Of a DNA stretch of 34,094 nt, positions 6,848 to 13,663 are shown piece after piece. The notes beneath the pieces were generated by a model. The model made no database searches, was not told where the DNA came from, and saw nothing but the letters and a program-made list of their open reading frames with translations. The first letter of the stretch is position 1. Each line of letters begins with the position of its first letter. The stretch comes from a virus: positions 1-34,094 of IMG/VR virus record IMGVR_UViG_3300044715_000581; one strand, 5' to 3'. Position numbers and translations under genes: made by a program.

Positions 6848-7472
6848 AGTGCAATTTAAGTTTTGAGGTTGTTTTAATATCGTACTTTCCAGCATTCTTC
6901 GGATCGTTCTTCATTTCATAAAGTTTATTTTTAATTCCAAAGCTCGAGAACTGGTTTACTCGAATGCCGCCGTTTTCATTTGGCGTTGTGTAGTGGTTTA
7001 TAAAGTCCTGAAATAAAATTTCAGGGTAACCGTTGCTCGGATTTTCGTTCCTGAATTTTTGAACTTCCGAAATGAATTCAGATTCGGAACATTTTTTAAA
7101 CCATTTACCCGTTATTAATTGATTTCTTAAATCAATTTTATTCTTATTATTATCTTTATCCTTATCGTTATCCTTATCCTTATCCTTATAGGCTTCGGGT
7201 TCGCTTTCGATTCGCTTCAATTTGGCTTCGGTTTGGCTTCCCGTTGGCTTCCGTTTCGGTTTACTTCCGTTTATGAAATTAGTATTTCCTTTTTCCAGAA
7301 CTGGCCGTATTAATCCAAAAAATGCTTTGTTAATTCCAGTTAAATTCGGCTCGTTAAAATTCAAAGAATACTCGAAGATCGCATTATAAATTATCGCTTG
7401 ATCTTCTAAATCGAGTTCCTGTAATGATTCATAAATTGATCGGTAAAATATGCAAGTATCGCGGTTTTCCAT
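6840..7472 (-). CDS. DUF6291-type replication initiation protein
   Basis: This 210-residue protein precedes dnaB. The N-terminus (FYRSIYESLQELD, then AIIYNAIFEYSLNF) matches the DUF6291 pattern common beside replication genes in Bacteroidota phages. A low-complexity linker rich in alternating K and D (about residues 95-112) comes from 6-base repeats. The C-terminal domain (FRNENPSNGYPEILFQDFINHY and later QFSSFGIKNKLYEM) could serve as a helicase-binding part. From position it is the likely origin-binding or helicase-loading protein, the counterpart of lambda O or DnaD-like proteins. It begins 17 bases after the structured RNA terminator at 7490-7548. Confidence 0.7.
   Translation of the reverse strand: MENRDTCIFYRSIYESLQELDLEDQAIIYNAIFEYSLNFNEPNLTGINKAFFGLIRPVLEKGNTNFINGSKPKRKPTGSQTEAKLKRIESEPEAYKDKDKDNDKDKDNNKNKIDLRNQLITGKWFKKCSESEFISEVQKFRNENPSNGYPEILFQDFINHYTTPNENGGIRVNQFSSFGIKNKLYEMKNDPKNAGKYDIKTTSKLKLHYE
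7151..7186. repeat. 6-base tandem repeat in the DUF6291 gene
   Basis: Six units of tatcNt (tatctt, tatcct, tatcgt, then three tatcct) follow one another and encode alternating Lys-Asp pairs of the linker. Copy number changes would keep the frame and only alter linker length. Confidence 0.85.
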
Positions 7473-7485
7473 TTTTTAAAATTAA

Positions 7486-7586
7486 AAAGGCCCGTTAACG
7501 GCTGCGGTCGAAGCGGTTTATTTCTAAACCTCGCAGCCCTCAACGGGCGAAATGCTTTTTATTCATTCAGGCTTCGACCTCCGAAT
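7486..7586 (-). ncRNA. Candidate structured RNA with pseudoknot, ending in an intrinsic terminator
   Basis: On the minus strand, GCCCGTT (7548-7542) pairs with AACGGGC (7496-7490) and GGCTGCG (7538-7532) with CGCAGCC (7506-7500). Inside, GGTTTA-GAAA-TAAACC (7530-7515) forms a GNRA-capped hairpin. The 8-base strand left unpaired, GCTTCGAC (7514-7507), is the exact complement of GTCGAAGC in the leader (7578-7571), which gives an H-type pseudoknot or an alternative fold. A run of five T follows the outer stem. A TATATTTG box lies just upstream at 7593-7600. No reading frame of note is present. It is at least a terminator; a discrete RNA is likely but unproven. Confidence 0.5.
7490..7548 (-). terminator. 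Long-stem intrinsic terminator before the DUF6291 gene
   Basis: Two 7-base stems separated by a 3x3 internal loop are followed on the minus strand by CTTTTTAA. It ends transcription coming from the recombination genes upstream and forms the 3' part of the candidate RNA. Confidence 0.7.
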
Positions 7587-7592
7587 GTTTTA

Positions 7593-7600
7593 CAAATATA
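7593..7600 (-). promoter_or_regulatory. Promoter-like -7 box (TATATTTG)
   Basis: The minus strand reads TATATTTG (TAnnTTTG consensus), 6 bases after the Gp88 stop and immediately before the structured RNA. No TTG -33 element is seen, so this is suggestive only. Confidence 0.35.
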
Positions 7601-7605
7601 GGTTT

Positions 7606-8226
7606 TTAATCCTTTTGTTTTTTTTTGTTTTTGCTGTTATCCAATAACGCAAAATTTACTTTGGGCTTTCTCGCCCAGTCGTCGTTATAATCGATCGGTA
7701 AATTTTCAGGAACTAGATTAATACTTTCAAAAACCTTAACGCATTTTAAATTATACCTTTCAATTAAATCGTCTTGTTTTCCGCCGTAGCTTGCCGTCAA
7801 AATAAAGTTTTTTGGGATCTTATCAATTGAATTGATCCAATATTGAATCGACTTCGTATAGGCCCAAAATTCAATCGTTGGGTTATTGTTTGCAATCTCA
7901 ACCCACAAATCGAAATATTTTTGATTAAAGAAATTGCCAGATGCGTGCAGCCTTATCGATTGACATTCTTTCGGTATTTCTGGAATGCCTCCATTTTTCA
8001 CAAACTCGAAATTATTCCATCGATGTTCCCTTACTGCTGGAAATCTTTCAGGGCTCGCAGCGTAACATTTGTACTGCCCTTTTTTTATATCGAACTTTCC
8101 AGTAACCCGATCTACCGTTACCTTGCATTCCAAAGCAAACGGGCAAGTTGATCCCGTTGGTAAATTCCACTCGTAAACAATACCCGAATAGTATTTTTTG
8201 TTTTTAACAAATTTTCCTTTTTCCAT
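7606..8226 (-). CDS. Gp88-like phage protein
   Basis: This 206-residue protein matches the 'Gene product 88' family of phages. It shows a Cys-containing motif near the N-terminus (STCPFALEC, then QYKCYAASPERF), a central RLHASGNFFNQKYFDLWVEI and WAYTKSIQYW. The biochemical role of the family is unknown; the three cysteines (28, 34, 54) and HASGNF hint at a metal centre. I chose the ATG at 8226 rather than 8259, since it lies 11 bases after the previous stop and begins at the family-like start, while the longer form overlaps the upstream gene. It ends with a Lys-rich tail just before the structured RNA. Confidence 0.7.
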   Translation of the reverse strand: MEKGKFVKNKKYYSGIVYEWNLPTGSTCPFALECKVTVDRVTGKFDIKKGQYKCYAASPERFPAVREHRWNNFEFVKNGGIPEIPKECQSIRLHASGNFFNQKYFDLWVEIANNNPTIEFWAYTKSIQYWINSIDKIPKNFILTASYGGKQDDLIERYNLKCVKVFESINLVPENLPIDYNDDWARKPKVNFALLDNSKNKKKQKD

Positions 8227-8237
8227 TTTTTTATTTA

Positions 8238-8471
8238 TTAACCGCAGTTTAAATCGCAAATTATTTTGCCCTTTATAACCTTTGCGTGTTCACATTTTCC
8301 AGATCGAACTTCGTAATAACTGAATTCGCAACCCATCGCCCACATTTTACGAAATGTAAAAGAACTATTAAAAAGTTTCACAAATTGTTCGTAGTTTAAA
8401 TTCATTTCATCGAGCATTATAAAAGGCTCGTTTTTATGATTATCGAGGTAATTTCTATATTCCGCATCCAT
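8238..8471 (-). CDS. Hypothetical protein, 77 aa
   Basis: This is a small protein with three cysteines and one histidine near the end (GKCEHAK and then ICDLNCG), possibly a small metal-binding site. No family is recognised. Its start overlaps the nuclease gene by 17 bases (ATGGATGCGG), and it is part of the recombination operon. Confidence 0.6.
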   Translation of the reverse strand: MDAEYRNYLDNHKNEPFIMLDEMNLNYEQFVKLFNSSFTFRKMWAMGCEFSYYEVRSGKCEHAKVIKGKIICDLNCG

Positions 8472-8784
8472 TTTTTAAAAAGTTTAAATCCGTTATTAAA
8501 TCCTTTGAATTCTTTGCCGTGTACCGTAATAGTTTAAAATTCATTAACGAGGCCCTGTTATATTTTTCGCAGTTTGCAGTATAACCAGTTAACGTTTGAT
8601 GCCCGCCTATGCCGCTCCAGTGGTTCCCGCCAATTCCTTCGAACTCGATTAAACAATTTAACTCAAGTATAAAAAAATCGGACTTCCATCGTCTAGAAAT
8701 ATCAAATCGAAACTCCGTTGCCAGTGTTAATTCGTACGCAATACAAAATAGTTTTATTTCCGTTTCGAATGTTTTCTTGCTCAT
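8455..8784 (-). CDS. Small PD-(D/E)xK endonuclease (VRR-NUC/DUF559-like)
   Basis: This 109-residue protein has a compact nuclease core: RFDISRRWKSDFFI (D36), CLIEFEGIGG (E47, E49), and the TGYTANCEKYNRA helix followed by FKLLRYT. That order is typical of phage VRR-NUC or vsr-like endonucleases that may act as Holliday junction or branch nucleases. Its start overlaps the exonuclease stop by 4 bases, placing it with the RecT and YqaJ genes in one recombination module. Confidence 0.7.
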   Translation of the reverse strand: MSKKTFETEIKLFCIAYELTLATEFRFDISRRWKSDFFILELNCLIEFEGIGGNHWSGIGGHQTLTGYTANCEKYNRASLMNFKLLRYTAKNSKDLITDLNFLKNGCGI

Positions 8785-9476
8785 TGCTTAAAAAGGTTTT
8801 CGTTCATCCATTCTCGGCATTCCAGAACTCGTTTATTAATTGCTTCGATGGTTTCTTCATTCCTTTCAATTTCAAACTCGAATACTCGCTCATTAACTGG
8901 AATATCTTCATAAATTGAAAGTCGATCAATTTCCTCGCAGCCCTTTAAGTATTCAATTGATTCATGATCCGGACAATTTAATTTAAACCAAAGCGATTTT
9001 TTTTCCTGTTCGATCAAGTTCAAAGGCGTATTAACTAAACAATACGCAAGGCTCGCAGACTTGGCGCCAGTCAACGACATGTAACCGTGAAGCTGGAAAT
9101 AGTAATCTTTGTTAATTGGATCGTTCTGGGCCTTAAAAAAAGTAAAAATATCCCAGCTTGTTTTTATATCCGTAACAACTTCATTTTTTAAAATATCCCA
9201 CTCGCCCGTTATAAATTCGTTGCTCATTCGAGCTTTATTATTGACGAAATAATTCTTTTTAAACTTTGAATATAGCGTTATCGATTCCTCTTCTTGCGAA
9301 ATTCCTTTCTCGAAATACTTGCTCTGAATGTTTTTAGATCTTCCGTATTTTTCATTAATAAATACTTTTATTAATTCAGTTTTGCAAGTTTCTGAAAGCT
9401 GCCCGGACTTACTCCGGGCCTCAGTCATCAATGCGCCTAGCGAACTGCAGCGAAATTTTATATTATTTGCGTTCAT
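8781..9476 (-). CDS. YqaJ-type recombination exonuclease
   Basis: This is a 231-residue nuclease of the lambda-exonuclease/YqaJ class. It degrades one strand at double-strand ends and hands the tail to the annealing protein. The catalytic pattern is visible: ISQEEESI (acidic helix at 59-66), then GEWDILKNEVVTDIKTSWD with D94, D103 and K105, and later KDYYFQLHGYM. It overlaps the RecT gene by 4 bases, which supports a coupled exonuclease/annealase pair. Confidence 0.85.
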   Translation of the reverse strand: MNANNIKFRCSSLGALMTEARSKSGQLSETCKTELIKVFINEKYGRSKNIQSKYFEKGISQEEESITLYSKFKKNYFVNNKARMSNEFITGEWDILKNEVVTDIKTSWDIFTFFKAQNDPINKDYYFQLHGYMSLTGAKSASLAYCLVNTPLNLIEQEKKSLWFKLNCPDHESIEYLKGCEEIDRLSIYEDIPVNERVFEFEIERNEETIEAINKRVLECREWMNENLFKQ

Positions 9477-10333
9477 TCTTTTATAAAAACTAAGTCGTTA
9501 TATTTTGCCTGAAATGTTTCGTTAAGTTCTTCAGGAATCGAACTCGCATAAACCTCTAGCTCGTCAATTGTTTCCGAGCTTTCGATCAATTGTTTCAACC
9601 TTTCAATTTCAGGGTTTATTTTTATTTCTTCATGATCAACGTAGGTTACGTCCTCGCCAGTTTCATCGTTAATAACCGCTTGGTCGATTTTAACAGCCGT
9701 TTGCATCTCGATGGATAAAATACCCCACTTCGACAAAGTTGATTTTAAAACCGTCTTTTTCGCCATTGCATCGAATTCATTTTTCCACGGTCCATTATTA
9801 AAAGATTTCGAATATCGTTTTCCGTGCTGAATTACTTTTTCAGTCGTCCAGAAACAAGTTTTTTCAAAGCCGTTTATTAATTTGAAATAGGCTGCGTAAC
9901 CGATTATTTTACCCTCACCCGGAAGATCAAAATTCGCAGTCAAATTTTCCGTTAGTGTATTGAATGATTCGAATTGATTCTCGTAAACCTCAATAACGTT
10001 AATATTCAGGTATTGACCGGAACGCTGTGCCAGTTGAACAAGGCCCTTAACGCCTAACTGAAATTGCGCAGCTTTGCCGTAGGGAACTATCCAAGCGAAT
10101 CCGAGATTTTGATTAATCGGAAGATCCAATGTTGCCGCCATTAATGCTGAATTGTAAACCGAAATAGGATCAGCGTTTTTAAGTATTGAATTATTCGCAG
10201 TTATTTGCAGCACCGAACTAATAAACTGGTTTGATCTTTTGCCGAGCATTTCAGCAAATCGGTTTTTAACTGCGGGCTTTTCGAAAAACGTTTTAATAGT
10301 ATTCTCGATTTTTACAGGGGTTTTATTTTCCAT
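9473..10333 (-). CDS. recT: RecT-family single-strand annealing protein
   Basis: This 286-residue protein anneals single strands during phage recombination. The RecT signature is clear: LDLPINQNLGFAWIVPYG, QFQLGVKGLVQLAQRSGQY, IIGYAAYFKLINGFEKTCFW and GPWKNEFDAMAKKTVLKSTL. The C-terminus is acidic and likely interacts with its exonuclease or with host proteins. The start at 10333 is preceded by ACCCCTGTAAA, and the same string recurs a few codons into the gene (10311-10320). Confidence 0.92.
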   Translation of the reverse strand: MENKTPVKIENTIKTFFEKPAVKNRFAEMLGKRSNQFISSVLQITANNSILKNADPISVYNSALMAATLDLPINQNLGFAWIVPYGKAAQFQLGVKGLVQLAQRSGQYLNINVIEVYENQFESFNTLTENLTANFDLPGEGKIIGYAAYFKLINGFEKTCFWTTEKVIQHGKRYSKSFNNGPWKNEFDAMAKKTVLKSTLSKWGILSIEMQTAVKIDQAVINDETGEDVTYVDHEEIKINPEIERLKQLIESSETIDELEVYASSIPEELNETFQAKYNDLVFIKE

Positions 10334-10353
10334 TTTACAGGGGTTTTTAATTG

Positions 10354-10716
10354 TTAAAAGTTAAATTTAAATGTAAGTATTTTTGAAGTGGTATCGTTGT
10401 TTTCGTTGGTTTTTTTTATAGAAATCAATCCGCTTTTTTGATGGAATTTAATCGCTTTTGCAACGTCGTTAATTTGATATTTAAAACGAAGCTCATTAAC
10501 TTTTTTATCATTCCTTTTAATTTCCTTTCCGATTCCGTAATGATCTCGAAGCTCTTTTAAAAAGTCCCGAGTTTTATATTGGACCTTGTGCAAACAATCC
10601 TCGAATCGTTGAACGTTTGGGATTTCTTCCAGTGGTAAAACCGTTTGAAAGTTTGCGATTTCTTCAGGGCGAAATGTAATTTGGATCTCGCCGCTTGCAA
10701 GTTTTTGAATTTTCAT
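10354..10716 (-). CDS. Hypothetical protein, 120 aa
   Basis: Not recognised. The N-terminus is beta-like (KIQKLASGEIQITF), followed by a basic helical region (KTRDFLKELRDHYG) and a segment resembling a winged-helix end (INDVAKAIKFHQKSGLISI), so DNA binding is possible. It sits directly upstream of recT with a CCCC motif before its ATG (10725-10728). Confidence 0.65.
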   Translation of the reverse strand: MKIQKLASGEIQITFRPEEIANFQTVLPLEEIPNVQRFEDCLHKVQYKTRDFLKELRDHYGIGKEIKRNDKKVNELRFKYQINDVAKAIKFHQKSGLISIKKTNENNDTTSKILTFKFNF

Positions 10717-10735
10717 TTTTGTTTGGGGTTTTGGT

Positions 10736-11152
10736 TTAATTAAAGTGTTTATTTAAAATTTGCTCAAATGATTTCGTTAACTCAATATTCACCGAATTAA
10801 ATGCGTGCACAAAATTCGCTTCGGAAGTTTTTTCATAGCTGCGGAATAGTTCCAAACGGCACTCGTTGAAATAATCTTTTATAATACGTTCAGCATTCAT
10901 TGAGCCGCTATCCCGAACGTTTATCCCGTATCTATTCATTATATTAATAACCTCAATAAACTGCTTCGTAATCGGGTTGTAAGCGTAATAATTTAATTCG
11001 CTTGAATTGGATTTAAAATAAATCCATTCTTTAAATTTATTCGCCTTGTCGCATTCCTTTTGGGCTTCGGTTTTTCTGTTTTTCGATCTGGCTGTTAATA
11101 TTCCGCCAAATATTAAAAGAGCCGTTCCAGTTAATAAAAATAATGATTTCAT
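10736..11152 (-). CDS. Membrane-anchored hypothetical protein, 138 aa
   Basis: Residues 4-21 (LFLLTGTALLIFGGIL) form one hydrophobic segment, probably an N-terminal anchor or uncleaved signal, followed by basic SKNRK. The rest is soluble and helical, with no known motif. The start is preceded by AACCCCTTAAA and the hairpin described at 11161-11200. Confidence 0.65.
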   Translation of the reverse strand: MKSLFLLTGTALLIFGGILTARSKNRKTEAQKECDKANKFKEWIYFKSNSSELNYYAYNPITKQFIEVINIMNRYGINVRDSGSMNAERIIKDYFNECRLELFRSYEKTSEANFVHAFNSVNIELTKSFEQILNKHFN

Positions 11153-11160
11153 TTTTTAGA

Positions 11161-11200
11161 GGTTTAAGGGGTTAAAATGTGGGCGGTTTTACCCGCCCGT
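11161..11200 (-). promoter_or_regulatory. Intergenic hairpin plus AACCCCTTAAA motif
   Basis: On the minus strand a 6-base stem GGGCGG/CCGCCC with a 6-base loop (11181-11198) is followed by ACATTTTAACCCCTTAAA and then the start at 11152. The same arrangement occurs at 14171-14201 and, with a weaker stem, at 11403-11432. It may be a weak terminator combined with a translational or regulatory element. Confidence 0.45.
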
Positions 11201-11205
11201 ATCAA

Positions 11206-11388
11206 TTAGATAATTTCCTGAATTTCGGTTATTTCATCGAGATTAAAATGGCAAAAAATCGAATCACCGTCCTCATTAATATACTCGCAATAAACATTCT
11301 TTCCCAGAAATTGAACGATTCTTACGAACTCGCCATTTAGGTTTCTGTAATTGCTTTTCGTTTGGATTTTAGCTTGAAGATTTTTCAT
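11206..11388 (-). CDS. Small hypothetical protein, 60 aa
   Basis: This acidic beta-rich small protein (QTKSNYRNLNGEFVRIV, then DEITEIQEII) has no recognised family. It is preceded by the hairpin and AACCCCTCAAA motif at 11403-11432, and its ATG follows an A-rich leader. Confidence 0.55.
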   Translation of the reverse strand: MKNLQAKIQTKSNYRNLNGEFVRIVQFLGKNVYCEYINEDGDSIFCHFNLDEITEIQEII

Positions 11389-11402
11389 TTTTTAAGGTTT
11401 TG

Positions 11403-11432
11403 AGGGGTTAAAAAGTTGGCCGTTTCCAGCCC
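11403..11432 (-). promoter_or_regulatory. Weak hairpin plus AACCCCTCAAA motif
   Basis: The minus strand reads GGCT-GGAAAC-GGCC, then AACTTTTTAACCCCTCAAA, ahead of the start at 11388. It is the least stable of the three hairpin-plus-CCCC units in the early region. Confidence 0.35.
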
Positions 11433-11439
11433 TTTAAAA

Positions 11440-11610
11440 TTAAATGGATGGAACGATAATCATTTCGTGTGTTTCACGGTTAAAAATTTTATAGGTTCCA
11501 CTTTTTATCTTAGCTAAGCACTGCATCGAAAATTTAAATTTATCATTTGCAGAATAATTGATTTCGATTTCGTTTCCTTCAGTATTTATTACAACATGGT
11601 AAAACTTCAT
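11440..11610 (-). CDS. Small hypothetical protein, 56 aa
   Basis: An ATG at 11610 opens a 56-codon frame (MKFYHVVINTEGNEIEI at the start, EMIIVPSI at the end). Its size and composition are like the neighbouring early genes, and it has an A-rich leader after AACCCCTTAAA. It is the first gene behind the promoter at 11657-11664. No family is recognised. Confidence 0.6.
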   Translation of the reverse strand: MKFYHVVINTEGNEIEINYSANDKFKFSMQCLAKIKSGTYKIFNRETHEMIIVPSI

Positions 11611-11656
11611 AATTTCTTTTTTTTTAAGGGGTTTATTTTTTGTTTGTTTCGATATT

Positions 11657-11677
11657 CAAAGATAGACTTTTTCTATC
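11657..11677 (-). promoter_or_regulatory. Promoter -7 box overlapped by a 17-base palindrome (operator-like), copy 1
   Basis: The minus strand reads GATAGAAAAAGTCTATCTTTG. TATCTTTG (11657-11664) fits the TAnnTTTG box, and GATAGA-5-TCTATC (11661-11677) is a perfect 6-base inverted repeat overlapping it. A GTG lies where the -33 TTG would be (21-base spacer). The same arrangement occurs at 14809-14829. A repressor bound here would block the promoter; the XRE protein at 12852 is a candidate. Confidence 0.55.
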
Positions 11678-11763
11678 TTCCACAGCACGCCACAAAAATA
11701 TTATCGAAAAATTTTATAATGCGCTTATTTTCAGTTCGTTTATTTTCGTTTTAGACTTATAAA

Positions 11764-11792
11764 AGGCCCGAAACGGTTAGGATTTCAGGCCT
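11764..11792 (-). terminator. Intrinsic terminator ending the first early unit
   Basis: On the minus strand AGGCCTGAAA pairs with TTTCGGGCCT over 10 bases (one T-G pair) around a 9-base loop. TTT follows directly. It separates the genes at 11822-14779 from the next promoter at 11657. The remaining bases between 11610 and 11822 hold nothing else that I can support. Confidence 0.7.
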
Positions 11793-11821
11793 CAAGACTT
11801 CATAAAACAGCATTTTTTTAG

Positions 11822-11908
11822 TTATTCAGTATCAATGTCGGTTAAATGGATCGCCAAAAAGTACATTGAAACCGCAGTCGCTAATGATCCAAATAAAAAC
11901 GCTAGCAT
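11822..11908 (-). CDS. Possible 28-aa membrane peptide
   Basis: A short frame from the ATG at 11908 encodes MLAFLFGSLATAVSMYFLAI and a short polar tail. That is one hydrophobic helix, and its start overlaps the stop of the upstream gene by 7 bases. Size, position before the terminator and hydrophobicity fit a small membrane protein, but chance cannot be excluded. Confidence 0.35.
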   Translation of the reverse strand: MLAFLFGSLATAVSMYFLAIHLTDIDTE

Positions 11909-12195
11909 ATAACCTCGAATAAATGATGTATAATGTGGCCCTCGTGCTGGGATAAGGTCGCAACATGCTTTAAAAAGTAATCTGGATCGGAATTATTGAA
12001 AGGTCGTCCAGTGCCGATATCCTGAAAGATTCGAACTTCCGTTTCCTTTTCTTCTTGGTTACTTAAAAAGTAAACCGAAATCGTTTGATCCTTTTCGTTA
12101 ATAATTGCAGAAAGGAAAACAGAACCACGCAGAACATTCAACGTCCATCGTTGGTCGTTTTGTGGCAACGAATGTTTTATAATTACTTTATTCAT
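11902..12195 (-). CDS. Small protein resembling DUF7352, 97 aa
   Basis: The layout resembles small phage proteins of the DUF7352 type: a beta-rich start with the RGSVFLSAI segment, QTISVYFLSNQEE, and then RIFQDIGTGRPF and a HHLFEV end. Their function is unknown. It overlaps the DUF3127 gene by 4 bases and is probably co-translated with it. Confidence 0.6.
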   Translation of the reverse strand: MNKVIIKHSLPQNDQRWTLNVLRGSVFLSAIINEKDQTISVYFLSNQEEKETEVRIFQDIGTGRPFNNSDPDYFLKHVATLSQHEGHIIHHLFEVIC

Positions 12196-12461
12196 ATTTT
12201 AGAAATTTTCCAAGCGTTAACCTTTGTAAAATACTTGTCGTTATATTCTCGGCTTTCTACATTTACCGAAACGTTCAGCTTGTCGTTTATTTGGATGCCG
12301 TTTAAAAGATTTATTTTATCCCCGAATAAACTTACCGCAATCGGTTTTGGATATTGACCGTCCTGTTCGATAATTATAGTCTGGTTGGACCATTCTCCGC
12401 CTCCGTTTTTTTGCCCCGATTCAATCGGTAAAATCTTAATTAATGTTCCGTTGATTTCCAT
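12192..12461 (-). CDS. DUF3127 OB-fold, SSB-like protein
   Basis: This 89-residue protein has the DUF3127 pattern found in Bacteroidota and their phages: MEINGTLIKILPIESGQKNG, IIIEQDGQYPKPIAVSLFGD, then VSVNVESREYNDKYFTKVNAW. The family is predicted to have an OB fold and to bind single-stranded DNA. It may serve as the phage SSB for replication and recombination with RecT. The protein is complete. Confidence 0.8.
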   Translation of the reverse strand: MEINGTLIKILPIESGQKNGGGEWSNQTIIIEQDGQYPKPIAVSLFGDKINLLNGIQINDKLNVSVNVESREYNDKYFTKVNAWKISKI

Positions 12462-12463
12462 TT

Positions 12464-12865
12464 TTAGTTCGTTTTAGTTTTGAATTCGTAAACTGGTTTT
12501 TGTGCTTTGTTTGTACTTTCTTTTTTTTGCTTACCGTTAAATTTCCTTTTGTCAATTAATGAATCAATTTTATCGCAGAGCTCATTATTTAATCGTTGGT
12601 ACTTTGCCAGTATCGTTTTCAAATAATCGACATTTAAAAACTGGTTTTCCATTTGCGAACGAAGATCTGAAATCGCCTCGGCCTGTTCACTAATTACATT
12701 GTTTAAATGTGCTCGATGTCGCTTGAGCTCTGCGTTTTCTAAAAATAAATCGTTTTCCATTTTTGAGAGTTTTAAATTTTTTCTTTTTAAATAGTTCTTT
12801 TGAATTGTTTGAACAGAAATCGCAATTGCGGCCCCTGAATAGATTAATACATTAATTGCGTCCAT
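12464..12865 (-). CDS. Membrane-anchored coiled-coil protein, 133 aa
   Basis: A hydrophobic stretch at residues 4-19 (INVLIYSGAAIAISVQ) is followed by a long charged helix (about 30-105) with a coiled-coil look, then a Lys-rich tail. Its gene overlaps the XRE regulator by 14 bases. No family is recognised; it could tether a complex to the membrane. Confidence 0.6.
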   Translation of the reverse strand: MDAINVLIYSGAAIAISVQTIQKNYLKRKNLKLSKMENDLFLENAELKRHRAHLNNVISEQAEAISDLRSQMENQFLNVDYLKTILAKYQRLNNELCDKIDSLIDKRKFNGKQKKESTNKAQKPVYEFKTKTN

Positions 12866-13064
12866 TGCTTTGATTTTTAAGTTTTAACTTGTTTAAGGCG
12901 TTTATAATGATCTCTGCGTAATCATTTGAGCAGTTACGGAAACCGCTTTCAATGTGCGAAATATACTTCCCGTTTTGAAGTCCTATTTCCTTTCCGATTT
13001 GATCTTGAGTAATATCGAGATCCCGCCTTAATTTTCTTATCCGCATTCCGTTTTCGTTTTTCAT
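12852..13064 (-). CDS. XRE-family HTH regulator, 70 aa
   Basis: This small protein consists of a single helix-turn-helix of the Cro/C1 type: IRKLRRDLDITQDQIGKEIG, then KYISHIESGFRN and an AEIIINALNKL helix. Proteins of this size usually act as dimeric repressors or Cro-like regulators. It lies between the two operator-like palindromes at 11661-11677 and 14813-14829, which makes it the natural candidate to bind them. Its start overlaps the previous stop as ATGA. Confidence 0.8.
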   Translation of the reverse strand: MKNENGMRIRKLRRDLDITQDQIGKEIGLQNGKYISHIESGFRNCSNDYAEIIINALNKLKLKNQSNGRN

Positions 13065-13495
13065 ATATCGCCATTTTTTCTCATATCATAATACAAATCG
13101 GGATCCGGTCCATCGTCGTAACCATCGAAATCTTCCAGCTCAATAATTAATCTTTCGATTTCGTTCAGGCTTTCAATTGAAAGGAAAAAAGTAATATTCC
13201 GCCCCTTGTAAATAATTGAATGAAATTCGAACTCAATAGAATCCGGGTGGTCCATTAAACCCGGATAAAATTCGCAGCTGTAATTAACCGTGATCATTCG
13301 GCCCAAAAAAATAATACTTCTATTTTTCATTTTTAAAGTTTGTTTTCGTTTAAGTTCTTTTGTAATATTTACGTTCAGGGTTCCAACTGGAACGCTAAAT
13401 TTTTTTGAAATTGATTCGACCGTTTCGCTCCCTTGCTTCCGGAAGTAATAAGCAACAGCCTCGCTCATTTTTTTTAAATCGTACTTAATTTTCAT
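13061..13495 (-). CDS. Hypothetical protein with N-terminal HTH-like region, 144 aa
   Basis: The first about 50 residues (AVAYYFRKQGSETVESISKK, then FSVPVGTLNVNI) look like a helix-turn-helix. The rest is a beta-rich domain with an acidic end (EDFDGYDDGPDPDLYYD). No family is recognised. It is directly upstream of the XRE gene with a 4-base overlap, so the two may be part of one control unit. Confidence 0.6.
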   Translation of the reverse strand: MKIKYDLKKMSEAVAYYFRKQGSETVESISKKFSVPVGTLNVNITKELKRKQTLKMKNRSIIFLGRMITVNYSCEFYPGLMDHPDSIEFEFHSIIYKGRNITFFLSIESLNEIERLIIELEDFDGYDDGPDPDLYYDMRKNGDI

Positions 13496-13658
13496 AGTGC
13501 CGTTTATAAATTACCCGAACATCAATTAAATCGGAGAGGGCCTTAATCAAATTATTTTTTTCGCATTCCTGTTCACTGGTTAAAAAATCGAACTGCATTA
13601 ATTCAAACAATTGCGATTTGTAATTTTCGATAATCAAATTAAGAGTTTCGTTTTTCAT
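13485..13658 (-). CDS. Small hypothetical protein, 57 aa
   Basis: An ATG at 13658 opens a 57-codon frame, MKNETLNLIIENYKSQLFEL at the start and VIYKRHYEN at the end. It fills the gap between RadC and the next gene and overlaps the latter by 11 bases. It is helical and acidic, without a recognised family. Confidence 0.55.
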   Translation of the reverse strand: MKNETLNLIIENYKSQLFELMQFDFLTSEQECEKNNLIKALSDLIDVRVIYKRHYEN

Positions 13659-13663
13659 TTTAA

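Noticed and set aside
12852-13064. Evidence for a temperate lifestyle from the XRE regulator
   Set aside because: No integrase, excisionase, attachment site or antirepressor is visible, and small Cro-like regulators also occur in strictly lytic phages.
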